Shown: one piece after another, positions 32,421 to 43,224 of the stretch
Layout: every line of letters begins with the position of its first letter
Numbering within the stretch: the first letter of the stretch is position 1
NCBI GenBank assembly: GCA_020796225.1
Contig: CM036755.1
Location: 59,532,652 to 59,596,651 of the forward strand
From: Arion vulgaris
Lineage: Eukaryota; Mollusca; Gastropoda; Stylommatophora; Arionidae
DNA length: 64,000 nucleotides
Direction of reading: 5' to 3'
Translations under genes and position numbers: made by a program
Notes under the pieces: generated by a model
Seen by the model: only the letters and a program-made list of their open reading frames with translations
Told to the model about the DNA's origin: nothing
Database searches by the model: none

Positions 32421-34862
32421 AATGACAGTGATAATGACCTTACCGGCGCAAGGATTTATAATGAATTATTTTCTTGGTGAAGATTGCGGATGATGACATT
32501 TCATTGACTGTCTTTTTATCTCGGGTTCAAAATGCCCAGGTTGTGTCACATGTAACTATCTTAGTCAATATATTTTCTACATCAGAATTAAAACGTCCTC
32601 AACAATTCAGAAGAAATTGTTTTCATTGGCATTCTGTGGTCAGTTGTAAGACTTTGAGGAACCAATCTTGTGTGAAACCTTAGAAAACAAATCCGATAAT
32701 TTTTATAACTGTATTTATCCTACCATTGATGTCTGACAGTCTTAATGCCAATTGTAGGCGTAGTGATTCATTAAGAATAATGCCCTCAGACCATTTGATA
32801 ATTTCTGAGTTGGTGGCTGTGACAAAAAGTCCACAACGCGACAGATCATGCAGCTCCGTATCTCCACTGCTTGCTTCTTTTACTCTCTGAACTCAGCGGC
32901 TTACTATACTTCTTTCACCTGCAAGACTTCCATATACACATCACATAGACCGTTGTGAATGTTTACATGTTCCTTCTCTACATCAATAACTTCAATAACA
33001 CGTTAAGTAACAGTGTGCAAAATGTCATGCTTCTATCTTCATTATTAGCTAAGAGAACCAATGTAGTGCATGACTTTCTCAACGCCCGAACAACACACTG
33101 ACCTGTAACTGAAATTGACTTCACAGAAGACAAACAAATTATTTGCAACATTCATTCTGTGAATTCTATAACGTTAATGATGAGGAATAGATCATTTAAT
33201 GAACTAACATGTATATTATAAAACAAGAACTCCAAATGTTTTCGTAACTTTGAAAATTAAAATAACGTCATTGCGCCACAAAATTATATTGTTTAGTGTA
33301 TGTTGTTTTAGAAATTTGTAGTTCACTTTGTATGCAACAAATTAAATTCAAATGTGTCGCCAGTAGCGAAATATCCGCAAGTTTTAGCATAACGTTACAC
33401 AGAAACTACGTAGAGCATAACTGGTCGACGAATCTCACGTATTTCATATCACAGACGTGAAGGAAAATGGAAAACTTGTTTCATTCCTCATGGTATTTAG
33501 GAGAATACTGTGTCAGACAACGTATTTTTCAGTGCTTGTTGATCAGCAGCTGCACATGATAGATGATGTGATTAATATCACATCGGCAGCCTATACTACA
33601 CAATTCGTGTACTGTATCCGATTGGAGGATTGAGGAGAGTTGTTGAAGATAAATATGTCACGTAAAATGTGAAATTGTATCCTAAATTACGCGCCAAAGA
33701 AGCAATATCATTAACAAATAATCTAGTTCGGCTCTCCTACCACGAACATAGCCGGGTTACACTTCTAGTGTTTTTGAAAACATTTCACACATTAAATACG
33801 GTAATTCAAACTGATCTGCAACGCAAATTATTAAATCATTAATCCTTGTAGGAACGTTTCATATAATGTTACTCTTACATATTTACTCCACAGAAACAAG
33901 ACATGACAGAAATACTGTAAGACGTCAGCCATACATGTAGACCTGCTACAAATCTATCAATGAAACTCTACTTCATGTTTCATTATTCTTAAAGAGATCA
34001 AGATAGACATTGATGTAGTATAACAGTGATTTAGTATGACAATGTATATAATTCAACAATTTTATTAAAACTTTCGGTATTTAGTCACATCTGAAGGAAT
34101 CAAGTGATATAACTCTTGTATGACGTCACACAACGACTGCAAATATTCAACATTTTAAGTCACAGCAAACGGAGATCAGTTTAGACATAAGAATACGAAA
34201 CTACTTTTCAATGAAATTTGTAGTTACATATTGAGATAACATAAAAAGTTTACAGTCTTAACTCTGTCCAAACCTTGAATATTACATAGTTCTGACTTTA
34301 ATTGTTTTGATAACACAATTTTGCCACGCAGACGTTTTATGTTTTCGATGTTTCTCAGTATTTATCTCATTAATATATATCCAGCAATAGACTTTTTTTT
34401 TAAAGATAATTAGATGATGAATATAACAATTTTAATCTTGAACTGTAGAAAACAAAGAAGGTGATAAAAGAAGCAAAAAGTACACTATCTCTCGTACTAC
34501 TTTTTATTTGATCACTTATAGCTACAATTAAAAACTTGGAAGCTTTTATACAGAGACAGAAGAAAGTGTTTTGTGTGAAAAAAGAATATAGACTAATGAC
34601 GCAATTGGAGCACATGTTTACGCCACTATAGTGGTTAACGGCATAACTTGAGTTAAGATATGCATAAACGCTGAAGTGAATATGAATCATAAATGATAAG
34701 AAAGAGGAAGTTTACAGTATTAAGGAATATATGAAAAATACATTAGTATTTAAGTGCAGATCATATATGAAACTGTAAAAAATAGGAAGTTTACAGTGCT
34801 AAAATTTATAAATATAAAAGATATAAATGTATTAGATTTGATGTTATAATCCAACAAGAAAT
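32421..34862. other. Upstream intergenic DNA of the phosphatase gene
   Basis: About 2.4 kb without a supported gene, tandem array or transposon. It is the longest repeat-poor stretch outside the phosphatase gene. A TATA-like tataaatataaaag lies at 34808-34821, about 40 bp before the start codon. That is close for a core promoter with a usual leader, so this is only a possibility. Confidence 0.45.
34808..34821 (+). promoter_or_regulatory. TATA-like box upstream of the phosphatase gene
   Basis: tataaatataaaag lies 42 bases before the ATG at 34863. The surrounding DNA is AT-rich, so such words arise by chance; the position is suggestive only. Confidence 0.2.
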
Positions 34863-36143
34863 ATGTCTGTGAGATTTCTATCAAACATAATTATAACTCG
34901 TCTACTAATATGGACGATGATTAGTACCCTTATATGGTATCAGAATGTACAAGGTCAAGGTAACGATCTTAGATGGTTTGGGTCAATGAAACAATATAAA
35001 TGTCATTGTATGGACGGCACTTGTAACTCTGATGGAATATGTCCTAATGATCTTTGTAGTGAAGGTTGGTTTGGTCCCGGATGTCAGTATATTGATTTAG
35101 TTTATTTAAGTAATGCTTCACATTGGATGTGGTATCGCAAAAATGGGGGATGCAGATACGATATAAATTTACAAACATTTACAGTAAACTTGACATCAGA
35201 ATTTCCATTCACCTGGCTCCGTTTACAGGTAAAAGATCCACTATTACTACAAAATTTCCATGTAACCTTTACTGACAGCAAACAAATAACGAGAAGGGAC
35301 TGCAAGAACATGAGAAATGCCACGGTCAATGATAGAACACTGGACATCCACTGTGACCTGAATGTTGCAGTTCAATATGTAACTCTTAGTGGAAAAGGTG
35401 TCAAGTCTCTCTGTTCACTTTACATCAGCGGAGGTCGTAATGTAGCACTCCGACAGAATGACAAGCAATCCAGCACATTTTTTTACACAAACTTTAAAAC
35501 GGATGCCGTAGATGGTAACACCGACCCAGATACTGATAAAGGAAGCTGTGCACACACAGGCATGGGAGACATGAATCCAAATTGGAATGTAACATTATCA
35601 CACCCACATATGATACACATGTATGTTCTGTACAACAGAGATAGACTTCAAGAGCGTCTTAAAGGATTCACTTTGAGAAGTTTCACACAAGATCTTGTAG
35701 AAGTATTCAACTACACAGATAAAGAAAAGAAACTACAGTCCACGTACACAATATTAAGTGTAGAAAAAACACAACCAATTTATTTAGTAAATATTAATGC
35801 AAGTTATCAATATCTCACAATATGTGAAGTAGAATTATATGGCGATTCTGTGTGCAAGCCGTTTACGTACGGACGTGAATGTCAGTACACATGTAACTGT
35901 GCTGTACAAAATGAGACTTGCTTTGTAAGCACAGGAGGATGTCCATCAGGATGTTCTGCAGGTTTTCAAGGTGAGAGCTGTAATCAAACATGTGACAATG
36001 AAAAATATGGAGAAGGTTGTAGATTTAACTGCAGTCAGTTCTGTTTCAAGAACAAAATTCTGAGTCCCAATGTGAACACATTGATGGTGCATGTATTTAT
36101 GGTTGTCAAAACGGGTATCAAGCACCAAAATGTGATCACTTGA
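34863..36143 (+). CDS. Receptor-type tyrosine phosphatase, ectodomain part (EGF / F-type-lectin-like)
   Basis: The 426-codon frame starts with a hydrophobic signal peptide (residues 1-31; cleavage probably near NVQG-Q). An EGF-like cysteine cluster follows at about 45-80 (KCHCMDGTC...GWFGPGCQ). At about 180-330 is a region resembling fucolectin/F5-8-type galactose-binding domains (GGRNVALRQNDKQSS, DAVDGNTD, GSCAHTG, NWNVTLSHPHMI, YNRDRLQERLKGF). MEGF-like cysteines come next (FTYGRECQYTCNCA.., SGCSAGFQGESC). Many N-x-S/T sites fit an extracellular protein. The true frame ends near residue 397; the last 30 residues are out of frame after an apparent 1-base deletion near 36056. The correct frame continues as the 36140-38266 part. 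Such EGF/lectin RPTPs are known mainly from molluscs and related groups; that placement is inference. Confidence 0.85.
   Translation: MSVRFLSNIIITRLLIWTMISTLIWYQNVQGQGNDLRWFGSMKQYKCHCMDGTCNSDGICPNDLCSEGWFGPGCQYIDLVYLSNASHWMWYRKNGGCRYDINLQTFTVNLTSEFPFTWLRLQVKDPLLLQNFHVTFTDSKQITRRDCKNMRNATVNDRTLDIHCDLNVAVQYVTLSGKGVKSLCSLYISGGRNVALRQNDKQSSTFFYTNFKTDAVDGNTDPDTDKGSCAHTGMGDMNPNWNVTLSHPHMIHMYVLYNRDRLQERLKGFTLRSFTQDLVEVFNYTDKEKKLQSTYTILSVEKTQPIYLVNINASYQYLTICEVELYGDSVCKPFTYGRECQYTCNCAVQNETCFVSTGGCPSGCSAGFQGESCNQTCDNEKYGEGCRFNCSQFCFKNKILSPNVNTLMVHVFMVVKTGIKHQNVIT
36050..36066 (+). other. Frameshift joining ectodomain and phosphatase frames
   Basis: Upstream, the frame reads ..SQFCFKNK; after aaattctgag the EGF cysteines continue only in the next frame (ESQCEHIDGACIYGCQNGY). 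One missing base within caaaattctgag explains this. The downstream frame is open back to 36062 without a nearby start other than the ATG at 36140, so two independent proteins are unlikely. Confidence 0.85.
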
Positions 36144-38266
36144 TAATAGACGACAGCTCTATCTCAGTTGCTGCTATCATTGGTACTGTAACTCTTGTTG
36201 TTATCTTGATCATAGTGGTAGTATCTGGTGTCATTATATGGCGGAGGTGCAGAGCTAAGGCAAAGAAAACTGTATATGATGCAGTAATGATTGATGGAAC
36301 TGATGGTTCGAATCCACATGATCAAATAATGCTAACAGAACTAGAGTCTAGACAAGTAGGTCAAAGTAGTAAATATATAGAAGAAATTCGAGCGGGAAAA
36401 CCTATGATCAATAAACAAACAACGAAGAATCTCATACCAACGACGGGAAATCTTTCTGATGGTAACGTTTACAACAACGAAACATCCAGAAAGAGTTCAA
36501 CCTCAATTAATGTTGAAGACCTGGCTAGTTTCATGGTTGCACATGAGAAATCTTACTTTAAGGAACAGTTTAACATCATTCAGTCTAATACTAACGCTAC
36601 AACATCTGTTGGGATGAGTGTGGAGAACAAACATAAGAATCGTTACAAGAACATTTGCGCATATGACCACTCTCGGGTAAGACTAAAAATCTGCAAAGAA
36701 AAGAATCAAGGTGATTATATCAATGCTTCGTATATCAATGGATACAATGGACAAGAGATATTCATAGCTTCACAAGGTCCAACAACAGCTATGCTAGAAG
36801 ATTTTATTCGGATGATATTAGAAAAAAAAGTAGAAGTAGTTGTGATGCTGACAAATTTGACAGAAGATGGGAAGATAAAATGTGAAAGATACTGGCCTGA
36901 AGATGATGAGATGAAAACTGGGGATATCCACGTGAAACTAACAACTACTGAAGTGTTTGCTGATTATACCATCAGGAGGTTGCAGCTATCACAAGATGGT
37001 CAACAAGTACATACCCTGACACAGTTTCACTTTACCTCGTGGCCTGACAAGGACGTTCCAACAACTACATGGAGTCTGGTTGATTTTGAGCAAAGAGTTA
37101 CATCTATATCGTCTAATACACCAATTGTTGTTCATTGCAGTGCAGGAGTTGGTCGCACGGGAACTTTTATTGCTCTACGTAATGTCGTTAGAGAAGCTTT
37201 GGATACTGGCAGCATGAACTTCTTGTCTACAGTAGAAAAACTTAGATTTGATAGAGTACAAATGGTGCAAACTGCTGACCAGTACGAATTCTTACACAGA
37301 GCAGCTCAAGTGGCAATCTTGTGCATGGGAACCACAATCGTATCAAACAATATCACAAACAGGATTAAAGAATTGGAACGTACAGATCAATCTAAACTAA
37401 AACAAGAGTTTAAAGCAATATGTGCTATCAATGATAACAGTACAGATCACAATATCGACAAGAACAATACCAACAGTTCTACATATGAGATTAGCCAGAC
37501 TGTAAACAATAAACTCAAGAACAGATTTCAAAACGTTTTAGCTAAAGAATACTACAGAGTTATATTAATGGGAGACAGCCAAGAAGGTTTAGAAGATTAC
37601 ATCAATGCTGTTTTTATACCAAGTTTCTGCAAGAAGAATCAACAAATTCTGACTCAAATACCTCTTCCAACAACGGTCAACGACTTTTGGCGAATGGTCA
37701 CACACTACAAAGTGACTTTAGTGGTAGCATTTGAGTTGGATCTCAATCGTGCTGACTCATCTATTGGTAACTATTTTCCTATGACGGAAAGTGAAGAACT
37801 TTCTTCAGGATATTTTAAAATTAAGTCCCAGAAAACGATGTCTCATGTGTTATGGCATCAACAGCAACTTGTTGTCAGTACAGACACACAAATCAGCACA
37901 ATGTCTATTACACCTGGCAAAGAATATCAGTTAATACACTTGACATGTACACGAGCTCCCAAAGATCTGAAGCCATCAGATCTGTTAGCCTTGATGACAT
38001 TGATACGCTCGTCTAGTCCAATAGGTAGCGGAAGAACTGTATATATGTGTAGAAATGGTGCAGAGTATAGCGGACTAGTCTGTATTCTGTCCCTACTTCT
38101 AGCCAGGCTGGACAATGACCATCGATTAACTGTACCTCTTGTTGTTGGAGCTATCAAAGCTATACGACCCCAGGTGATACCCACTGTTCATCAGTATAAA
38201 CTGTTGTACCAAGTACTAGCCTTGTACCATGAATCTACCAACGTGTACAGCAACTTTGGAGACTGA
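36140..38266 (+). CDS. Receptor-type tyrosine phosphatase, transmembrane and D1/D2 part
   Basis: Numbered from this ORF's first Met, a transmembrane helix lies at about 8-33 (VAAIIGTVTLVVILIIVVV), followed by a basic stop-transfer RRCRAKAKK. D1 (about 170-400) has the pTyr-loop HKNRYKNI, DYINASYINGY, the WPD loop (Asp303), the P-loop VHCSAGVGRTGTF (Cys333, Arg339) and the Q-loop QMVQTADQYEFLH. All are as in active enzymes. D2 (about 455-700) has LKNRFQNV, DYINAVFIPSF and a P-loop YMCRNGAEYSG, with Cys637 but Tyr643 where Arg is required and no WPD. D2 is therefore probably a non-catalytic regulatory domain, as in many RPTPs. The joined product would be about 1,130 residues. No introns interrupt 3.4 kb. 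The stop is tga at 38264-38266. Confidence 0.9.
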   Translation: MIIDDSSISVAAIIGTVTLVVILIIVVVSGVIIWRRCRAKAKKTVYDAVMIDGTDGSNPHDQIMLTELESRQVGQSSKYIEEIRAGKPMINKQTTKNLIPTTGNLSDGNVYNNETSRKSSTSINVEDLASFMVAHEKSYFKEQFNIIQSNTNATTSVGMSVENKHKNRYKNICAYDHSRVRLKICKEKNQGDYINASYINGYNGQEIFIASQGPTTAMLEDFIRMILEKKVEVVVMLTNLTEDGKIKCERYWPEDDEMKTGDIHVKLTTTEVFADYTIRRLQLSQDGQQVHTLTQFHFTSWPDKDVPTTTWSLVDFEQRVTSISSNTPIVVHCSAGVGRTGTFIALRNVVREALDTGSMNFLSTVEKLRFDRVQMVQTADQYEFLHRAAQVAILCMGTTIVSNNITNRIKELERTDQSKLKQEFKAICAINDNSTDHNIDKNNTNSSTYEISQTVNNKLKNRFQNVLAKEYYRVILMGDSQEGLEDYINAVFIPSFCKKNQQILTQIPLPTTVNDFWRMVTHYKVTLVVAFELDLNRADSSIGNYFPMTESEELSSGYFKIKSQKTMSHVLWHQQQLVVSTDTQISTMSITPGKEYQLIHLTCTRAPKDLKPSDLLALMTLIRSSSPIGSGRTVYMCRNGAEYSGLVCILSLLLARLDNDHRLTVPLVVGAIKAIRPQVIPTVHQYKLLYQVLALYHESTNVYSNFGD

Positions 38267-38315
38267 ACCATCAGCTGACTATTTAAGAAATGTCAAAGAC
38301 AATATGAATCTATAT

Positions 38316-38695
38316 CATGGGTTCCCAAAGTGGGCGGTATGCACCAGTGGGCGCTGAAGCGTTCCAGGGGGCGATAGTGGATTCAGAATCATTTGGGGGA
38401 GTTTTTATTGTCGTGATTTTGCGATTGAATAATCATACAAAATTTGAATTTTGCATTTCAATTCATCTTATTCCCATCTTTGACGATCCATTTTTTCATC
38501 AAATTTCCTATTAAATGCATATAATCATTTGAAAATTGACCATGTATGACAGAAATATATATTAGTTTTCTATGTCAAAGGGAAAATAGAGCATGTATAT
38601 ATATATGGGGGTATTGCCAACTGTTTTAATGGGGGCGTTGCAAAATTGTGGTCCTGCAAAGTGGACGGTGGGCTTAAAAAGTTTGGGAATCTATG
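38316..38695. mobile_element. hAT-type MITE, 380 bp
   Basis: The ends are inverted: catgggttcccaaag at the left, and cttaaaaagtttgggaatctatg at the right, whose complement begins catagattcccaaac. 'ca..ggttcccaaa' is the well-known terminus of many hAT elements. An 8-bp flanking duplication has one mismatch (atctatat at 38308-38315, ctctatat at 38696-38703). No coding frame belongs to it, so it is non-autonomous. It begins 50 bp after the phosphatase stop codon and could contribute to that gene's 3' UTR. Confidence 0.8.
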
Positions 38696-38769
38696 CTCTA
38701 TATCATGTATGTTTAACATGTTGTTTCATATTACACAATTGATTTCTGGTTTCATTATAAAATATTTTC

Positions 38770-39075
38770 ATTGTAATATCTTCTACTTCTTCTTCAATTC
38801 CGAGCCTTTGAGGTTCCTTGCTGCAGATATCACCAGTCTCCATTGATTTCTTTTTGTAGCAACCTGTTCCAAATTGTTGACTATTAGTATTTCTAGATCT
38901 ACTTCAGTGTTACCTCCCCTTCATTTATTGTGGTCTATCTTGTGGTGTCTTCCTCTTCATCTCTTTTTGTAAATGCAATTTTAAGCTATCTTGCCTCTGC
39001 CATTCCGGTCTTTGAGGAGGATGATGTCTGTGGATTATTTCCGGTTTTCCATCAGGATACAGTATGGTTCTTGTG
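38770..39075 (-). pseudogene. LINE C-terminal fragment, degenerate
   Basis: A minus frame reads 'EQVATKRNQWRLVISAARNL', resembling the closing '..LA.DR..WR.LV..A' of LINE proteins. It is followed by a gaagaagaag tail. The segment further upstream on the minus strand (39075-38900) is too decayed to read. Confidence 0.4.
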
Positions 39076-39240
39076 AGTTGTTGAATGTTAAACTATTCAC
39101 TATCTTGGAAGAATAAATATTAATAGTTAGATAAACTAACATGTAGATTAGTCTGCCGGGGCACACACACACACACTCCTTTAAAACCCTTTTAAACAGA
39201 CATATGTATTACTCCTTTTATATGATTAACGTTTCTGACC

Positions 39241-39521
39241 GAGAGCCGCGGTAGCTTAGTTAGTGAACTCGCTTCTCAGGGCTGGTGGTCAGGGTTCAAC
39301 TACCGCAGTGGGCGGGGAATTTTTCCCGACCGCGATGGCTCTCAGGTCGCCCCAGCCTTAATTGGGTAACAGACATGCTCTGGGAAAGTAAAGGCAGCGG
39401 GCGTGAAGCTGACCACATTACCCATCGTGTGCCGACGGTCAATGAACGATACAGGCATAACACTGTATTGCCCTATATACCACGAGGTATGAAAGAGTTC
39501 CTTTAAGGTAAGGTATGTGAG
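39241..39521 (+). mobile_element. tRNA-derived SINE, family A, copy 2
   Basis: Full-length-looking copy: gagagccgcggtagcttagt (A box), agggttcaactaccg (B box), tttttcccgaccgcgatgg, gaaagtaaaggcagcgggcg, and accacgaggtatgaaagag at the end. It is flanked by a 9-bp duplication, ttctgaccg (39233-39241 and 39522-39530), supporting retroposition. Confidence 0.85.
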
Positions 39522-39805
39522 TTCTGACCGCAAGTATTTTGGGATATATAATTTTATCCCACATTTCTGTGCTTACTTAGCTTGCTTTAAATATCACATT
39601 AATATATATATATAAATAAATCACTCAGTACACGATATGTATATTTTTGTTAAAATTCCACATAGCTGGGATTAAATATATAAGTGTTTTAAAAATAATA
39701 ATTAAGAATGTGTTCTATGTGAAAAACAACTGTGTATGAATGCCCCTTTATTTGGTTAATTGCATGAATTTTGTTAATTCAGTTATTGTTTCAATTCTGT
39801 ACAAG

Positions 39806-41050
39806 TTACGATCAGTATGAGATGTACTAGTCACGTTCAGTGTGTGATGTACTAGTCACGTTCAGTATGAGATGTACTAGTCACGTTCAGTATGTGATGT
39901 ACTAGTCACGTTCAGTATGTGATGTACTAGTCACGTTCAGTATGTGATGTACTAGTCACGTTCAGTATGTGATGTACTAGTCACGTTCAGTATGTGATGT
40001 ACTAGTCACGATAAATATGTGATGTACTAGTCACGATAAGTATGAGATGTACTAGTCAGGTTCAGTATGTGATGCACTAGTCACGATAAGTATGTGATGT
40101 ACTAGTCACGTTCAGTATGAGATGTACTAGTTACGATCAGTATAATATGTACTAGTCACGTTCAGTATGTGATGTACTAGTCACGTTCAGTATGAGATGT
40201 ACTAGTCACGTTCAGTATGTGATGTACTAGTCACGTTCAGTATGTGATGTACTGGTCACGATCAGTATAAGATGTACTAGTCACGTTCAGTATGTGATGT
40301 ACTAGTCACGTTCAGTATGTGATGTACTAGTCACGTTCAGTATGTGATGTACTGTCACGTTCAGTATGTGATGTACTAGTCACGTTCAGTATGTGATGTA
40401 CTAGTCACGATAAGTATGTGATGTACTAGTCACGATAAGTATGAGATGTACTAGTCACGTTCAGTATGTGATGTACTAGTCACGATAAGTATGTGATGTA
40501 CTAGTCACGTTCAGTATGAGATGTACTAGTTACGATCAGTATAAGATGTACTAGGCACGTTCAGTATGAGATGTACTAGTCACGTTCAGTATGATATGTA
40601 CTAGTCACGTTCAGTATGAGATGTACTAGTCACGTTCAGTATGTGATGTACTAGTCACGATAAGTATGTGATGTACTAGTCACGTTCAGTATGTGATGTA
40701 CTAGTCACGTTCAGTATGTGATGTACTAGTCACGATAAGTATGTGATGTACTAGTCACGATAAGTATGAGATGTACTAGTCACGTTCAGTATGAGATGTA
40801 CTAGTCACGTTCAGTATGAGATGTACTAGTCACGTTCAGTATGTGATGTACTAGTCACGATAAGTATGTGATGTACTAGTCACGATAAGTATGGGAATGT
40901 ACTAGTCACGTTCAGTATGAGATGTACTAGTCACGTTCAGTAAGAGATTTACTAGTCACGTTCAGTATGTGATGTACTAGTCATGTTCAGTATAAGATGT
41001 ACTAGTCACAATCAGTATGAGATGTACTAATCACGATCAGTATAAGATGT
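39806..41050. repeat. 25-bp minisatellite, about 50 units
   Basis: The unit is tagtcacgttcagtatgtga plus tgtac (25 bp). Two variants intermix: 'gttcagtatg' and 'gataagtatg', with t/a at the 'tgtgatg/tgagatg' position. A block of about 400 bp with the order gataagtatgtg, gataagtatgag recurs near 40010, 40410, 40730 and 40860, pointing to higher-order duplication. It lacks internal frames. Confidence 0.95.
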
Positions 41051-42689
41051 ATTATGTCCGCTTAACGATACAGACATTTATCATGAGTTCTCTGTTTGTT
41101 GTACTAGCGTTATGATGATCTCAATGAATACAATTGCAATGTAGAGGTGAAATAAAGTACATAATTACTGTCAAAACGAAAAGCAATTATATATTATTAT
41201 AAGATGTATATTAAATGTAACAATAAAACACAGGTATACCATGTTTCTGTAAGCTTCAACTAAGCAAGCATTTAAATATTAGTGACGATGATATTTATAG
41301 ACCAACCACCAATAATAGCATAAAATAAAGAGATCGGGTACTAGAGCTAAGGGAAGACCAAGAAAAGATGGATAAACAATATCAAGACCACACTACATAA
41401 ACACGGATATGATGATACTCGTCCATCACGGGTGATGATGACCACACAATTTTCATCCAATGTAATGTAGTTGCGTTATGTTTGTCTGTGTGTGCGTAAT
41501 GAGCCCGTTGCGGGCTTGAAAGAAACACGGATATAACACAACTAGGGCGACTCATCTAGCCCTAGAACGCAATTTAAAGCTCCCATCCCTACGCTTAACG
41601 GCAGGAGCGGACAGCCAACTACATCTTCCACCTGGGAATAGATAATAGACACTATATTTTTATAGGCAAGCATTTGATATTCAAAATGATAATGAGTCAG
41701 GCGTACTTTAGGGAAATTTACAGTCAAGTGTCACTTGACAAGCACTTGAGCAGAATTAGCAAATAAAACGGAAACGTTGACGTTCTAAACAGACATGGAG
41801 CCAGAGCGTTCTTAGGGCAATGAGGAATGTTGGTCTGTCCTGGGAAGCCATAACGAAAACAGCCTGAGAACAGGAAAAGTGAGAGCTCCACTGGGAGAGA
41901 AGAGGAATATGTCAAGTAAATCATTTGATCTTCAGCATTATGGGATAGTTTTGCCGAATTGTTAAACACGGTGCTTCCTTACAAAACCATCACGTACTCG
42001 ATCCGTCGGTAAAAGTCCCATTTTGTTCTGTTGGGGGTGAAATAAAACCGATAAAATAGTACATGCGTGGCGACAGACCCGGACAAGTAGCATTAATTCC
42101 TCTGCTGTATTAAATAGCCCAGAGTATTCACAGAAAATGAGAACAAAGCAGTGCAAGTTATTTTTAAAATTTAATTTGATCTCTGTCATTGTAATGTGAA
42201 CATATGAATACCAAAATTAACCATTTGCATGTATATCACTCGCTTGCCAAATATTAATAATAAAAATGTATACACAACAAAATAGTTCATGTATTATAAT
42301 TCAAAATATGTAAACACTTAATTTACTGATGAAGCACACTTTTGCTGAACTTGTGGTTTTTGTCGCGTTTGTTGTTTCCATCACAAGATCACATTAGACC
42401 AACAGTACACGCTGACAATGTAACCGATCGCATTTACTTCCTAGTGTTTCTCTGGTACCATATAAGTACAGCTGATCTGAGAACCGCTAGGGTTGAACAA
42501 AATCCCATTTCAACTACAAAAAAAGTTTAATCTAAGGACCATATGCCTACGAAATAAGTGCACTAACAACTACACTATGGCGTCTGTCTAGACTAGACTA
42601 GGCAATGCCTTTATTAACGTTTAGTAACAGAAAACTACAAATACGGTTGTCGTTTATATACAAAAGTAGATAAACAAATCAAAATAAAC
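41051..42689. other. Intergenic; weak LINE-tail resemblance at 41340-41440
   Basis: Mostly unique AT-rich DNA. A plus frame at 41345-41420 reads 'RGRPRKRWINNIKTTLHKHGYDD'-like, recalling LINE C-termini ('RGRP.KRW...I'), but it is short. Nothing else is supported. Confidence 0.35.
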
Positions 42690-43130
42690 ATTTGGCTGTG
42701 AAACATTAACATTTAACAAAGGAGCGGAAAAGTATATATGTGCTTTTGATAATACATGTTGCAGTAGAGTCCTCCGTGTACCATGGACAGAGAAGACAAC
42801 ACAATAACTTAGAATTAAAAAAAAATGGGATGATTTCGCAAATAAGAATGAGAAAATTGAAGTATTTGGAGACATAAAAAATACGCCGTGTTGAGAAGAC
42901 TGTTATGGAAGCAGACAACCTGACAAAGAGGAGAAGAGAGGAAGAATACGGAGAAGATGGATTCGTGATGGGGCGAATTATTTTATCAGAACGACAACAG
43001 AGACATTTTACTTATGAGAGAGAGAAATTCCGAAGGACTTAGGATGGCGAAGTTCTACCCATGACAAGCTATTGTATAAGATACATATCATGGATATCAA
43101 ACTAATTACTCATCTTATCTTATCTTAACC
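42690..43130 (+). pseudogene. LINE RT C-terminal fragment
   Basis: Plus-strand frames give 'RVLRVPWTEKTTQ' (C-terminal box), then KWDDFANKNEKIEVFGDI, RGRIRRRWIRDGANY and RNSEGLRMAKFYP. The end is a (cttat)n-like tail, tcatcttatcttatctt, at 43113-43129. The order and tail fit a 5'-truncated LINE related to those at 15369 and 30840. Stops and frameshifts are present. Confidence 0.65.
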
Positions 43131-43224
43131 ACATTTACCGTGAAGCGGCGTGGGGAGATTTAGTTTTCTATCTTGTGCCAAGTGTGTTGCGCTTGACGTT
43201 GTCAGTCCATGCTTTCGCAGGGAC

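Noticed and set aside
34863..36143. The phosphatase ectodomain as a separate secreted protein ending at 36143
   Set aside because: The last 30 residues lose the EGF cysteine pattern, which continues in the next frame straight into the transmembrane helix. A frameshift is the simpler reading.
39806..41050. CRISPR-like appearance of regularly spaced repeats
   Set aside because: Units are contiguous with no unique spacers, and the genome is clearly eukaryotic. The same applies to the other minisatellites.
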